Below, piece by piece: positions 1 through 5,693 of a DNA stretch of 9,474 bases. Origin of the DNA: Actinomycetota bacterium (GTDB lineage: Bacteria; Actinomycetota; Actinomycetes; S36-B12); the NCBI GenBank assembly GCA_016870425.1, contig VGBQ01000096.1, positions 1 through 9,474 on the forward strand. The letters run 5' to 3'. The translations under genes and the position numbers were made by a program. How positions within the stretch are numbered: position 1 is the first letter of the stretch; each line of letters starts with the position of its first letter. A model generated the notes under the pieces. It saw only the letters and a program-made list of their open reading frames with translations. It did not search any database and was not told the DNA's origin.

Positions 1-25
1 CCAGCGATGGCTGCGCGATCGCTGG
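1..25. repeat. 8-bp perfect inverted repeat, possible terminator stem of an upstream gene
   Basis: CCAGCGAT at 1-8 is the exact reverse complement of ATCGCTGG at 18-25, with a 9-base loop. It lies at the very edge of the window ahead of the first gene. It could be the stem of a terminator for a gene to the left, although no T-run follows it, or it could be an operator. The left arm may extend beyond the window, so its full size is unknown. Confidence 0.35.
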
Positions 26-88
26 GCCTGTCGTCCTGGCAGACCAATCGCTATGGCGCGCTTCCTGGGATAAGTGCCCCGCCGCCCC

Positions 89-94
89 TACGCT
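89..94 (+). promoter_or_regulatory. Candidate -10 box for the HdeD-like gene
   Basis: TACGCT fits the actinobacterial TANNNT -10 consensus. It would start transcription near position 101 and give a leader of about 45 bases that contains the ribosome binding site GGAGGT at 135-140. No convincing -35 hexamer is seen. The same hexamer occurs in front of mec at 5253-5258. Confidence 0.4.
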
Positions 95-145
95 GGGGAC
101 GTCCTCGGGCCTGGTGGCCCGCAACCGAACACTCGGAGGTACCCC

Positions 146-736
146 ATGGCATCGGTCGACCCCATGACCGGCCTGTCCTACGACGAGGAGCGCTCGGTAG
201 CCGCGGCCCTCGGTCGCAACTGGTGGGCTTTGCTGGTACTCGGCATCGTCAGCCTCATCGTGGGCATCATCCTCATTTTGCGCCCGGGCGGCTCCACGTG
301 GGTGATCGCCGTGGTGCTGGCCATCTACCTGGTCGTGTCGGGCATTGTCTCGCTCGTCCGTGCGTTTGCTCACGGCCTGCCGGGTGGGATGCGCGCCCTG
401 CTCATCATCTCGGGTGTCGTGGCGCTCCTCCTGGGCCTGCTGATGTTCCGCTTCGGCCCTGAGGAGAAGGTCGAGATCTTCGGCATCTTCGTCGGAGTGT
501 GGTTCCTCTTCTCCGGCATCCTCCAGCTGGCCAACTCGGCGTCGGTCTCTGACGGCAAGGGCTGGGCGATTTTCTCCGGCATCGTCTATCTCCTCGCCGG
601 CATCGTGCTGCTCATCAATCCGTGGGCTGTCGAGATCTTCGTCTGGGTCGCCGGCATCTGGCTCCTCGTGCTCGGCATCTTCGAGATCATCTCGGCGTTC
701 CAGGTCAAGTCACTGGCCAAGAAGGCCGCGGCCTAG
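146..736 (+). CDS. HdeD-family (DUF308) six-helix membrane protein
   Basis: The product is 196 aa and looks like an integral membrane protein of the HdeD/DUF308 family. Six hydrophobic segments are visible at roughly residues 25-46, 52-73, 82-101, 110-128, 140-158 and 163-184, in the paired-helix pattern of that family (for example LGIVSLIVGIILILRPG, then WAIFSGIVYLLAGIVLLINP, two related repeats). It begins with a short acidic cytoplasmic tail and ends with a Lys/Ala-rich tail. E. coli HdeD is an acid-resistance membrane protein, but the biochemical role of actinobacterial members is not established. The ATG at 146 is preferred because GGAGGT at 135-140 sits 5 bases ahead of it. An in-frame GTG at 74 would add a Pro/Arg-rich, non-hydrophobic stretch with no ribosome site. 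The IclR-type regulator starts 6 bases after the stop, so the two are probably co-transcribed. Confidence 0.85.
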   Translation: MASVDPMTGLSYDEERSVAAALGRNWWALLVLGIVSLIVGIILILRPGGSTWVIAVVLAIYLVVSGIVSLVRAFAHGLPGGMRALLIISGVVALLLGLLMFRFGPEEKVEIFGIFVGVWFLFSGILQLANSASVSDGKGWAIFSGIVYLLAGIVLLINPWAVEIFVWVAGIWLLVLGIFEIISAFQVKSLAKKAAA

Positions 737-742
737 CGCCCA

Positions 743-1381
743 ATGGCCAAGGAGACCTCGCAGACCCTCGATCGGGGGCTTCGGGTCCTCTCGGTGCTCG
801 CCGACTCCCCCGAGGGCCTCACCGTGACGGAAGTCGCGGCGGCCCTCGGGGTGAGTCGCACCGTCGTCTACCGGCTCATCGTCACTCTCGAGCAGCACGG
901 CCTGGTGCGGCGCGGCACCGACGCCCGCTGCCGCCTCGGGCTCGCCGTCCTGACCCTCGCCCGGCAGGTGCAGCCGCTGCTGCGCGACGCGGCCATGCCC
1001 GTGCTGCGCCGGCTCGCTGAAGGCGCCGGCGCCACGGCCTACCTCGGCGTGGTGGACGGGCATGACCTCTTTGCTGTCGCGGTGGCTGAGCCACCTCGCT
1101 CCGATGTCCACATCGCCTACCGGCTCGGGTCCCGCATCCCGCTGGAGATGGGGGCGGCCGGGCGGGCGGTGCTCGCGGCGCGCACGGCGGCGGGTCGACC
1201 CCTCGACCCGCCGTGGGTGGTTGCCTCCGGAGACTCACCCGGCAGCAGCGGCATTGCCGCACCCGTGCTGGGCATCCCCGGGATCGAGGCCGCCGTCGGC
1301 GTGGCTGCCGCGGCCCCCGTCGAGGACATCGGGCCGCGGGTCGCTCGCGCTGCGCAGGACATCGCCCGCCTCCTTGGCTGA
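743..1381 (+). CDS. Short IclR-family transcriptional regulator
   Basis: This 212-aa protein begins with an IclR-type winged helix-turn-helix at about residues 7-70. TLDRGLRVLSVLA is the family's opening, LTVTEVAAALGVSRTVVYRLI is the helix-turn-helix, and LEQHGLVRR leads into the wing. The rest is a reduced IclR effector domain: GSRIPLEMGAAGRAVLAAR (about 129-147) matches the conserved region that usually reads PLHxTAxGKAxLA, and SGIAAPVLG (about 169-177) matches the late domain core. IclR proteins are usually about 245-260 aa, and this one lacks roughly 40 residues between those two blocks. The effector is therefore unlikely to bind in the standard way. No target operon is obvious: the neighbours are the HdeD-like gene upstream (6-base gap) and the secreted hydrolase downstream. 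No good ribosome site precedes the ATG, which suggests translation coupled to the upstream gene. Confidence 0.85.
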   Translation: MAKETSQTLDRGLRVLSVLADSPEGLTVTEVAAALGVSRTVVYRLIVTLEQHGLVRRGTDARCRLGLAVLTLARQVQPLLRDAAMPVLRRLAEGAGATAYLGVVDGHDLFAVAVAEPPRSDVHIAYRLGSRIPLEMGAAGRAVLAARTAAGRPLDPPWVVASGDSPGSSGIAAPVLGIPGIEAAVGVAAAAPVEDIGPRVARAAQDIARLLG

Positions 1382-1458
1382 CCCTCACGCGACGCAGATC
1401 ACCCTGGGAATCTCCGACATCGGCCCGCCGGCTGAGCCTTTCGGCGCGACACCCGGCT

Positions 1459-1464
1459 TAGCCT
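1459..1464 (+). promoter_or_regulatory. Candidate -10 box for the GH18-like gene
   Basis: TAGCCT fits TANNNT and would give a start site near 1471. The leader would be about 40 bases and would consist almost entirely of the two overlapping hairpins plus the ribosome site. A -35 hexamer is not clear. Confidence 0.4.
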
Positions 1465-1474
1465 GGTGTGACGC

Positions 1475-1505
1475 GCGGCGTTCTGCCGCTGGGGCAGCGG
1501 AGGGG
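1475..1505 (+). promoter_or_regulatory. Leader with two mutually exclusive hairpins and Shine-Dalgarno site
   Basis: GCGGC (1475-1479) can pair with GCCGC (1485-1489) around a 5-base loop. Alternatively CCGCTG (1486-1491) can pair with CAGCGG (1495-1500) around a 3-base loop. Both use 1486-1489, so only one can form at a time. The second hairpin takes up the first two bases (1499-1500) of the Shine-Dalgarno sequence GGAGGGG at 1499-1505, which lies 5 bases before the ATG at 1511. The pairing is read from sequence; a regulatory role is inference. Confidence 0.4.
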
Positions 1506-1510
1506 TGACG

Positions 1511-3364
1511 ATGGGACGGCGATCGATCACGGCTGTGGGGGCTGCCGTCGCGGTGGCAGCGTCCCTCGTCGTCGCGTCCCCGGTGAGCGCCGCCGATGAT
1601 CCCCCGCGCCCCATCGTCTCCGGCTGGTTCGGGTGGTGGGCATCCGACCCCGTCATCGCGCAGATGGCGTCATCTGCTGACGGCGTCGTGGGCGAGGTGG
1701 CGATGTTCTGGTGGTCCTTCCAGGGGAGCAAGAACCCGCTGTGCATCTATGACAACGGCGACTACAACGGCAACGGGCGGTGGGGCGACTGCCTCACCGA
1801 GACGAGCACCCCCTGGACGACTCCGAAGTTCGACCGGCAGCGCAAGGCACTCCAGGCCGCAGGCATCAAGGTCAACGCATCGATCACCGATCTCGGCTCG
1901 GCCAGCAAGGGCAAGCTGAGCAGGTATCTCTCGACGTCCAAGAACCGCACGGCGTACGCCACACTCATCACGGAGTACGCCGTCAAGGCCGGGGTCGACG
2001 GCATCGACCTGGACTGGGAGGTCTTCGCCTTCCACGACGATCGCGACACATGGCAGGACACGCGAGGCCGTTGGATCGCGACAGTGCGCGCGCTCTCCAA
2101 GAGTTTGCGTGCTAAGGGCCTGACGCTATGGGCGACGGTGCCCGGTGGCACGGCAGCCTTCACCAGCGACGGCAGCCCCAACGACAGCACGGGCTACTGG
2201 GTCTACGCCTGGAAGGACATCGCGCCGTACATCGATCGCCTCAACATCATGGCCTACGACTACAGCTGGAGTCAGCCCGGTCCGATCGGGCCCAATGACT
2301 GGGCCCAGCGGGTCGCGGCGAGTGCCGTCGCACAGGTGGGCGAGACGCGCGCTCACAAGGTGTGGGTCGGCTCTCCGCAGTATGGCCGCGACTGGCCGGT
2401 CGTCTCGGGTGCGGGGTGGACGGTCAATCCCGAGTGCCCTGCCGGGTGGAAGCCCAACGCGACCCCGGTCAAGAAGCAGGAGATGGGCGGCAACGACCAG
2501 CGGCTCCTGGCCCAGCGGCTCGGCGTCAAGCCGACCTGGAATCCGGAGTACGGCGAGTGGACCTTCCAGTACTGGGAGCCGACCAAGGGCAAGGCGGGCA
2601 AGAAGAAGGTGCAGTGCGACATTCTGCGCGAGGTGTGGTTCGCCGATCACCGCTCCGCATTGGCGCGCGCGTCGATCGTGCCCGACCTGCGCATCGGCGG
2701 GATCGCTGTATGGCAGTTTGACTACGTCGGTGAGGACTTCTACGCCGGCCTGGTCGAGTACGGCCGCAAGATCGCACCGGCTCCGACGTCGGTGAATGTC
2801 AAGGCGACGCGGGCCACCGCCCACGGTCGCATGGTCACGGTGCGCGTCGAGACGCAGTCGCGGGCCGGTGCAGCCGAGGGAGCCGAGGCCACGCTCTATT
2901 TCACAGCGTCGACGGGCGCGGCGAGTCGGGCGAAGGTGCAGACCCTTGCCCTCGACGCCCAGGGTGCGGGTGTCTTCCGGGTCCCCGCCGAGACCACGGG
3001 CTCCTGGGTTGTGTCGGTCGCGGGATCATGGGCGCGGCTGCCGGGCGAGAGCGCACCGGCGCCGACCAAGGTGCGCTACGGAGTGGATGCCAAGGCCAGT
3101 GCGTCCACGGTGCCGTCCAACACCGCGCTCACCCTCTCCGGCTCCGTCTCGCCGGCCGTGGCAGGGACCACCGTGAACTTCCAGCGGCGCACCGGCACCG
3201 GCGATTGGCGCGACATCACGACCGGCACCACCGACGCCAACGGGGCAGCGAGCATCACCCTCCGGCCGTCGGTCAAGGGACAGGTGACCTATCGGCTTCT
3301 CGTGCCTGAGTCGCCGGGCCTGGTGCGCGGCTTCTCCAAGCGCATCGTCGTCACGGTGACCTGA
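1511..3364 (+). CDS. Secreted glycoside hydrolase family 18-like protein (chitinase-type fold)
   Basis: The product is 617 aa. Residues 1-27 form a Sec signal peptide: two arginines, a long Ala/Val core, and a VSA cleavage motif before A28. Residues about 35-420 form a GH18-like barrel. The diagnostic DGIDLDWE motif runs from D163 to E170, with E170 the expected acid/base and D168 the assisting Asp. IMAYDYSW at about 246-253 matches the family's later strand with substrate-contacting Tyr, and GGIAVWQFDY (about 396-405) supplies the usual conserved Trp at strand 8. Residues about 425-617 are Thr/Val/Gly-rich and beta-strand-like. The last 90 resemble a bacterial Ig-like domain, probably for surface or carbohydrate attachment. 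GH18 enzymes cut beta-1,4-linked GlcNAc polymers; the exact substrate here cannot be read. The ATG at 1511 fits the ribosome site GGAGGGG (1499-1505) better than the GTG at 1505, which lies inside it. clpS starts 21 bases after the stop. Confidence 0.85.
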   Translation: MGRRSITAVGAAVAVAASLVVASPVSAADDPPRPIVSGWFGWWASDPVIAQMASSADGVVGEVAMFWWSFQGSKNPLCIYDNGDYNGNGRWGDCLTETSTPWTTPKFDRQRKALQAAGIKVNASITDLGSASKGKLSRYLSTSKNRTAYATLITEYAVKAGVDGIDLDWEVFAFHDDRDTWQDTRGRWIATVRALSKSLRAKGLTLWATVPGGTAAFTSDGSPNDSTGYWVYAWKDIAPYIDRLNIMAYDYSWSQPGPIGPNDWAQRVAASAVAQVGETRAHKVWVGSPQYGRDWPVVSGAGWTVNPECPAGWKPNATPVKKQEMGGNDQRLLAQRLGVKPTWNPEYGEWTFQYWEPTKGKAGKKKVQCDILREVWFADHRSALARASIVPDLRIGGIAVWQFDYVGEDFYAGLVEYGRKIAPAPTSVNVKATRATAHGRMVTVRVETQSRAGAAEGAEATLYFTASTGAASRAKVQTLALDAQGAGVFRVPAETTGSWVVSVAGSWARLPGESAPAPTKVRYGVDAKASASTVPSNTALTLSGSVSPAVAGTTVNFQRRTGTGDWRDITTGTTDANGAASITLRPSVKGQVTYRLLVPESPGLVRGFSKRIVVTVT

Positions 3365-3373
3365 GCACCGCCG

Positions 3374-3379
3374 TACCCT
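3374..3379 (+). promoter_or_regulatory. Candidate -10 box of a leaderless clpS transcript
   Basis: TACCCT lies 6 bases ahead of the GTG start of clpS at 3386, the spacing expected when transcription starts at the first base of the start codon. There is no Shine-Dalgarno sequence between them. The box lies just after the stop codon of the GH18-like gene. Confidence 0.5.
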
Positions 3380-3385
3380 GGTGTC

Positions 3386-3679
3386 GTGACGACCGCGCCG
3401 ACCGAGCTCGAGCGCCCCGAGGTGGACGAGACGGTCGCGACGGATGTCCCGTGGATCACCATCGTCTGGAATGACCCGGTCAACCTCATGTCCTACGTGA
3501 CGTACGTCTTCATGACCTACTTCCACTACCCGCGGGAGAAGGCCGAGACCTTGATGATGCAGGTGCATCAGGACGGTCGCGCCGTGGTCTCCGCAGGATC
3601 GCGCGACGAGATGGAGCGCGACGTCGCGGCCATGCACTCCTACGGCCTCTGGGCGACGCTGGCCAAGGACGACTCATGA
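3386..3679 (+). CDS. clpS: ClpS, ATP-dependent Clp protease adaptor
   Basis: This 97-aa protein has the length and core of ClpS, the cytoplasmic adaptor that binds proteins with N-degron residues and hands them to the ClpC/ClpA-ClpP protease. After a variable acidic N-terminal arm (residues 1-21), the conserved block WNDPVNLMSYVTYVF (about 28-42) gives the N-degron pocket residues. VHQDGRAVV (60-68) includes H61, the equivalent of a pocket histidine in E. coli ClpS. ERDVAAMHSYGLWATL (77-92) is the C-terminal helix and strand. It starts with GTG at 3386 and has no ribosome site; the -10-like TACCCT 6 bases upstream argues for a leaderless message. Its stop overlaps the next gene by ATGA (3676-3679), the usual actinobacterial clpS-DUF2017 arrangement. 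Confidence 0.93.
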   Translation: MTTAPTELERPEVDETVATDVPWITIVWNDPVNLMSYVTYVFMTYFHYPREKAETLMMQVHQDGRAVVSAGSRDEMERDVAAMHSYGLWATLAKDDS

Positions 3680-4221
3680 GTGTCCACGGATTCAGGCGCA
3701 CGGCCACCGGCCGCATCGTGCTCCGCGTCGACGTCGTGGAGAAGGGCCTGCTCTCCACCCTGCTGGAGCAGTTGGCCGAGTTCGTCACCCCCGAGGGTGC
3801 GGACGACGAGGATCCGCTCGTCCGCCTGGTCGGCCTCGACCCCGATGCCGAGCGCCCGGAGGATCCCGCTCTCGCCAGGCTCTTTCCCGATGCCTATCTC
3901 GATGACGCGGAGTCCGCGGCGCAGTTCCGACGCTTCACAGAGCGCTCATTGCGCGAGGCGAAGCTCGCCCACGCAGCCACGGCCCTGGAGACCCTGCGTC
4001 GGTCCGGGGAGAAGGTCACGCTGAGTGCCGACGAGGCGACCGCGTGGCTGGGCGCGCTCAACGATGTGCGGCTGGCCCTCGGCACCCGACTGGGTGTCAC
4101 CGAAGAGGGGGTCGCCGAGCTTGCCGCGTTGCCCGATGACGATCCGAGAGCGGCGACCTTCCACGTCTACGACTGGCTGACCTTCCTGCAGGAGAGCCTG
4201 GTCCGGGCGGTCATGCCCTGA
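3676..4221 (+). CDS. DUF2017 family protein, ClpS-linked
   Basis: This 181-aa protein belongs to the actinobacterial DUF2017 family (Rv1332-like), of unknown biochemical function and nearly always encoded just after clpS. Features seen are a basic N-terminus (GFRRTATGRIVLRVD), an acidic linker (about 40-65), the conserved RLFPDAYLDDAESAAQFRRF block (69-88), an amphipathic helix (90-110), WLGALNDVRLALGTRLG (124-140), and a C-terminal VYDWLTFLQESLVRA (164-178). No catalytic motif, signal peptide or membrane segment is visible. The start overlaps the clpS stop (ATGA), so translation is coupled. The gene order suggests a role connected with Clp-dependent proteolysis or with the cysteine locus, but this is inference. 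Confidence 0.85.
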   Translation: MSVHGFRRTATGRIVLRVDVVEKGLLSTLLEQLAEFVTPEGADDEDPLVRLVGLDPDAERPEDPALARLFPDAYLDDAESAAQFRRFTERSLREAKLAHAATALETLRRSGEKVTLSADEATAWLGALNDVRLALGTRLGVTEEGVAELAALPDDDPRAATFHVYDWLTFLQESLVRAVMP

Positions 4222-4230
4222 CACGCGGAA

Positions 4231-4256
4231 GCGGCGGAGCCCGCAGGCCCCGCCGC
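4231..4256. terminator. Convergent hairpin between DUF2017 and rhodopsin genes
   Basis: Bases 4231-4241 pair with 4246-4256 to give an 11-bp stem and a 4-base loop. In the plus-strand RNA one pair is a mismatch (A4238 with C4249). In the minus-strand RNA the same position is a G-U wobble, so the stem is continuous there. It lies in the 56-base gap between two converging genes, where a two-way terminator is expected. There is no T-run on either side, as is common in high-GC actinobacteria. Confidence 0.55.
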
Positions 4257-4277
4257 CCCTGAGCGCTGGTGCAGTGA

Positions 4278-5099
4278 CTACTTGCTGGAGGGTGCTTCCT
4301 TCATCTCGGCCTCGGCGAACTCCGGGCTGTCGTCCATCGACTTGATCCGGGCGATCTTGAAGATGAGCAGGCCGTAGAGGCACTTCGCCAGGACGTCCGC
4401 GAGGGAGTAGCCGATCTGGCGGTAGACGAAGGCGTCCGCGCCGTCGAGCCCGAGCATCGGGAAGGCGTAGGAGATCGGGTAGACGCCCCACGTCGCCAGC
4501 AGCAGCCAGCGCAGCCCCGCGAGCTCCTTGCCCACCTGATTGGGCTGGCTCTTGGCCGCGCGACTGAGCTCGACGAAGAGCACGTAGAGGATGTAGATGA
4601 AGGGAATCGTCGACAGCGCTCCCCAGATGGCCTTGGGGGCGATCTCTGCAGTGACCTCGCCGGGGTAGCCCAGGATGATCATCAGGGCGGAGGCGGGGAT
4701 GAGCTTCCACAGCAGCGAGCGACGCACGGCTGCCGGGAGAGCAAGCACCGCGACCGTTTCGAAGAGCAGCAGCGGCACGGTGAGCAGCCAGTCGACGTAG
4801 CGGTAGCCCTCATTGAAGCCATCACCCTTAACGAGTTCGAAGACCTCCTGCACGCCGGGAGTGCCAGCGCCCACGGCGATGTAGGCGTCGGAGAACGAGT
4901 CGAAGATGCGCATGTAGTGGTAGGCCGCGATGAAGCAGACCATCGCGGAGACCACGAGCGCCAGCCGGTAGCGCGGCAGGACGCGCGGTGTCACGGCCAA
5001 GAGGAACACGGTGGTCGCGGCCATGGCCGCCAGTGCGAGCGACAAGATGTTGTAGACCGTTTGGAACTGAGCGTTGGTGAGAGTCTCTACGACCTCCAC
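4278..5099 (-). CDS. Proton-pumping microbial rhodopsin of the xanthorhodopsin/actinorhodopsin type
   Basis: The product is 273 aa and has seven hydrophobic helices. In microbial rhodopsins retinal is bound as a Schiff base and light drives outward proton transport. Helix G carries LADVLAKC with Schiff-base K239 and counter-ion D235. Helix C reads RYVDWLLTVPLLLFE: R100, proton acceptor D103, T107 and proton donor E114, the DTE set of proteorhodopsin-type pumps. H61 in helix B (YHYMR) matches the histidine that pairs with the acceptor Asp. L111 is at the proteorhodopsin tuning site (position 105), predicting green absorption. Helix E reads AIWGALSTIPFIYILYVLFVEL; G160 aligns with W138 of bacteriorhodopsin, the glycine opening that admits a carotenoid antenna in xanthorhodopsin. 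W204 and P208 in helix F are conserved. The GTG start (complement of 5097-5099) is chosen because AAAGGGG lies 6 bases ahead; longer in-frame starts would run antisense through mec. No retinal or carotenoid genes are in the window. Confidence 0.95.
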   Translation of the reverse strand: MEVVETLTNAQFQTVYNILSLALAAMAATTVFLLAVTPRVLPRYRLALVVSAMVCFIAAYHYMRIFDSFSDAYIAVGAGTPGVQEVFELVKGDGFNEGYRYVDWLLTVPLLLFETVAVLALPAAVRRSLLWKLIPASALMIILGYPGEVTAEIAPKAIWGALSTIPFIYILYVLFVELSRAAKSQPNQVGKELAGLRWLLLATWGVYPISYAFPMLGLDGADAFVYRQIGYSLADVLAKCLYGLLIFKIARIKSMDDSPEFAEAEMKEAPSSK

Positions 5100-5105
5100 G
5101 CTGAA

Positions 5106-5112
5106 CCCCTTT
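5106..5112 (-). promoter_or_regulatory. Ribosome binding site deciding the rhodopsin GTG start
   Basis: Read on the minus strand this is AAAGGGG, followed by 6 bases and the GTG at 5099-5097. It selects this GTG over in-frame codons farther upstream that would run the protein through the mec gene on the opposite strand. Confidence 0.65.
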
Positions 5113-5115
5113 CTC

Positions 5116-5147
5116 GAGGCGCGCCAGGCGCCGCTTGCGTGCGCCTC
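5116..5147 (-). repeat. Inverted repeat in the rhodopsin 5' leader
   Basis: GAGGCGC (5116-5122) is the exact reverse complement of GCGCCTC (5141-5147). The 18-base loop contains a further GGCGCC palindrome at 5127-5132. If transcription begins near 5195, this structure lies in the untranslated leader just ahead of the ribosome site. A folding or regulatory role is inference. Confidence 0.4.
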
Positions 5148-5201
5148 AAGGCGCCCTATGGGGTCGGACTGTCCTCCGGGTCGGCGTACCCCGCAAGTTG
5201 A

Positions 5202-5207
5202 ATTATC
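5202..5207 (-). promoter_or_regulatory. Candidate -10 box for the rhodopsin gene
   Basis: Read on the minus strand this is GATAAT, the best match to a -10 hexamer in the rhodopsin upstream region and part of a locally AT-richer patch. It predicts a start near 5195 and a leader of about 95 bases. The -35 position (about 5225-5230) has no good hexamer, so an activator may be needed. Confidence 0.4.
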
Positions 5208-5231
5208 TGTGGCGCGATTTAGGCGCGCTAG

Positions 5232-5252
5232 GGGTTTCGAAATTCGCAACCC
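5232..5252. promoter_or_regulatory. 21-bp near-perfect palindrome, probable operator between rhodopsin and mec
   Basis: The arms are GGGTT (5232-5236) with AACCC (5248-5252), and CGAA (5238-5241) with TTCG (5243-5246). The only unpaired positions are the T5237/C5247 pair and the central A5242, so 9 of 10 pairs match. It ends at the base before the mec -10 box (5253-5258). It is centred about 23 bases before the mec start and about 47 bases before the candidate rhodopsin start site. This is the form and position of a dimeric regulator site. The regulator is unknown. Confidence 0.55.
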
Positions 5253-5258
5253 TACGCT
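5253..5258 (+). promoter_or_regulatory. Candidate -10 box of a leaderless mec transcript
   Basis: TACGCT fits TANNNT and lies 6 bases before the mec ATG at 5265, with no ribosome site in between. The 15-base block from the box to the ATG matches the one at cysO (5682-5696) in 14 of 15 positions. Confidence 0.6.
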
Positions 5259-5264
5259 TGCCCC

Positions 5265-5684
5265 ATGCTCACCATCCGTGGGGAACTCATCGACGCCATG
5301 GCGGCCCATGCCCGTGCGGACCACCCGGACGAGGCCTGCGGCGTCATTGCGGGCCCGGATGGCAGCGGTCGCCCCGAGCGCTTCATCCCCATGGTCAACG
5401 CGGCCCGGTCGCCCACCTTCTACGAGTTCGACTCGGCCGACCTGCTGCGCCTCTATCGGGAGATGGACGATCGGGACGAGGAGCCCGTGGTGATCTACCA
5501 CTCCCACACGGCCACCGAGGCCTACCCCTCGCGGACCGACATCTCCTATGCGTCGGAGCCCGGGGCCCACTATGTGCTGGTCTCCACGCGCGAGTGTGGG
5601 TCGGGAGATGGGCCGGTCGAGGTGCGGTCCTTCCGGATCATCGACGGGGTGGTCACGGAGGAGCCCATCGAGATCGTCGCCTAG
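5265..5684 (+). CDS. mec: Mec-type JAMM metalloprotease, CysO-cysteine hydrolase
   Basis: This 139-aa zinc metalloprotease carries the full JAMM/MPN+ signature: E23 in the opening helix (HPDEACGVIAG), then H79-S-H81 and, after seven residues, S89-x2-D92 (HSHTATEAYPSRTD). H79, H81 and D92 would bind zinc and E23 would activate water. Its M. tuberculosis counterpart (Rv1334, similar length) cleaves the CysO-cysteine adduct to free cysteine and regenerate CysO. Position next to cysO and cysM supports the same job here. The ATG at 5265 fits a leaderless message with its -10 box 6 bases upstream. The stop codon TAG is itself part of the -10 box for cysO. The protein is cytoplasmic, with no signal peptide or membrane helix. 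Confidence 0.92.
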   Translation: MLTIRGELIDAMAAHARADHPDEACGVIAGPDGSGRPERFIPMVNAARSPTFYEFDSADLLRLYREMDDRDEEPVVIYHSHTATEAYPSRTDISYASEPGAHYVLVSTRECGSGDGPVEVRSFRIIDGVVTEEPIEIVA

Positions 5685-5687
5685 GCT
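5682..5687 (+). promoter_or_regulatory. Candidate internal -10 box for cysO overlapping the mec stop codon
   Basis: TAGGCT fits TANNNT. Its first three bases are the mec TAG stop, and it lies 6 bases before the cysO ATG, a leaderless spacing. There is no ribosome site in the 9-base gap. This suggests that cysO-cysM-murI has its own promoter as well as any read-through from mec. Confidence 0.55.
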
Positions 5688-5693
5688 TGCCCC

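Noticed and set aside
7..462. Long plus-strand frame at the left end
   Set aside because: It is Arg/Pro/His-rich, overlaps the HdeD-like gene in another frame and matches no family; it is a high-GC shadow frame.
2126..2824. Long minus-strand frame inside the GH18-like gene
   Set aside because: It lies fully opposite a clear coding gene with intact catalytic motifs and has the composition of an antisense shadow.
5100..5264. Mobile-element boundary or attachment site flanking the rhodopsin gene
   Set aside because: I found no transposase, tRNA, or matching direct repeats on the two sides of the gene (4222-4277 and 5100-5264), so insertion by a mobile element is not supported by the sequence.
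5100..5570. Upstream in-frame extension of the rhodopsin frame on the minus strand
   Set aside because: It would run antisense through the promoter region and into mec, has the Arg/Gly/His-rich look of a shadow frame, and lacks a ribosome site. The GTG at 5099 has a good one and gives a normal rhodopsin length.
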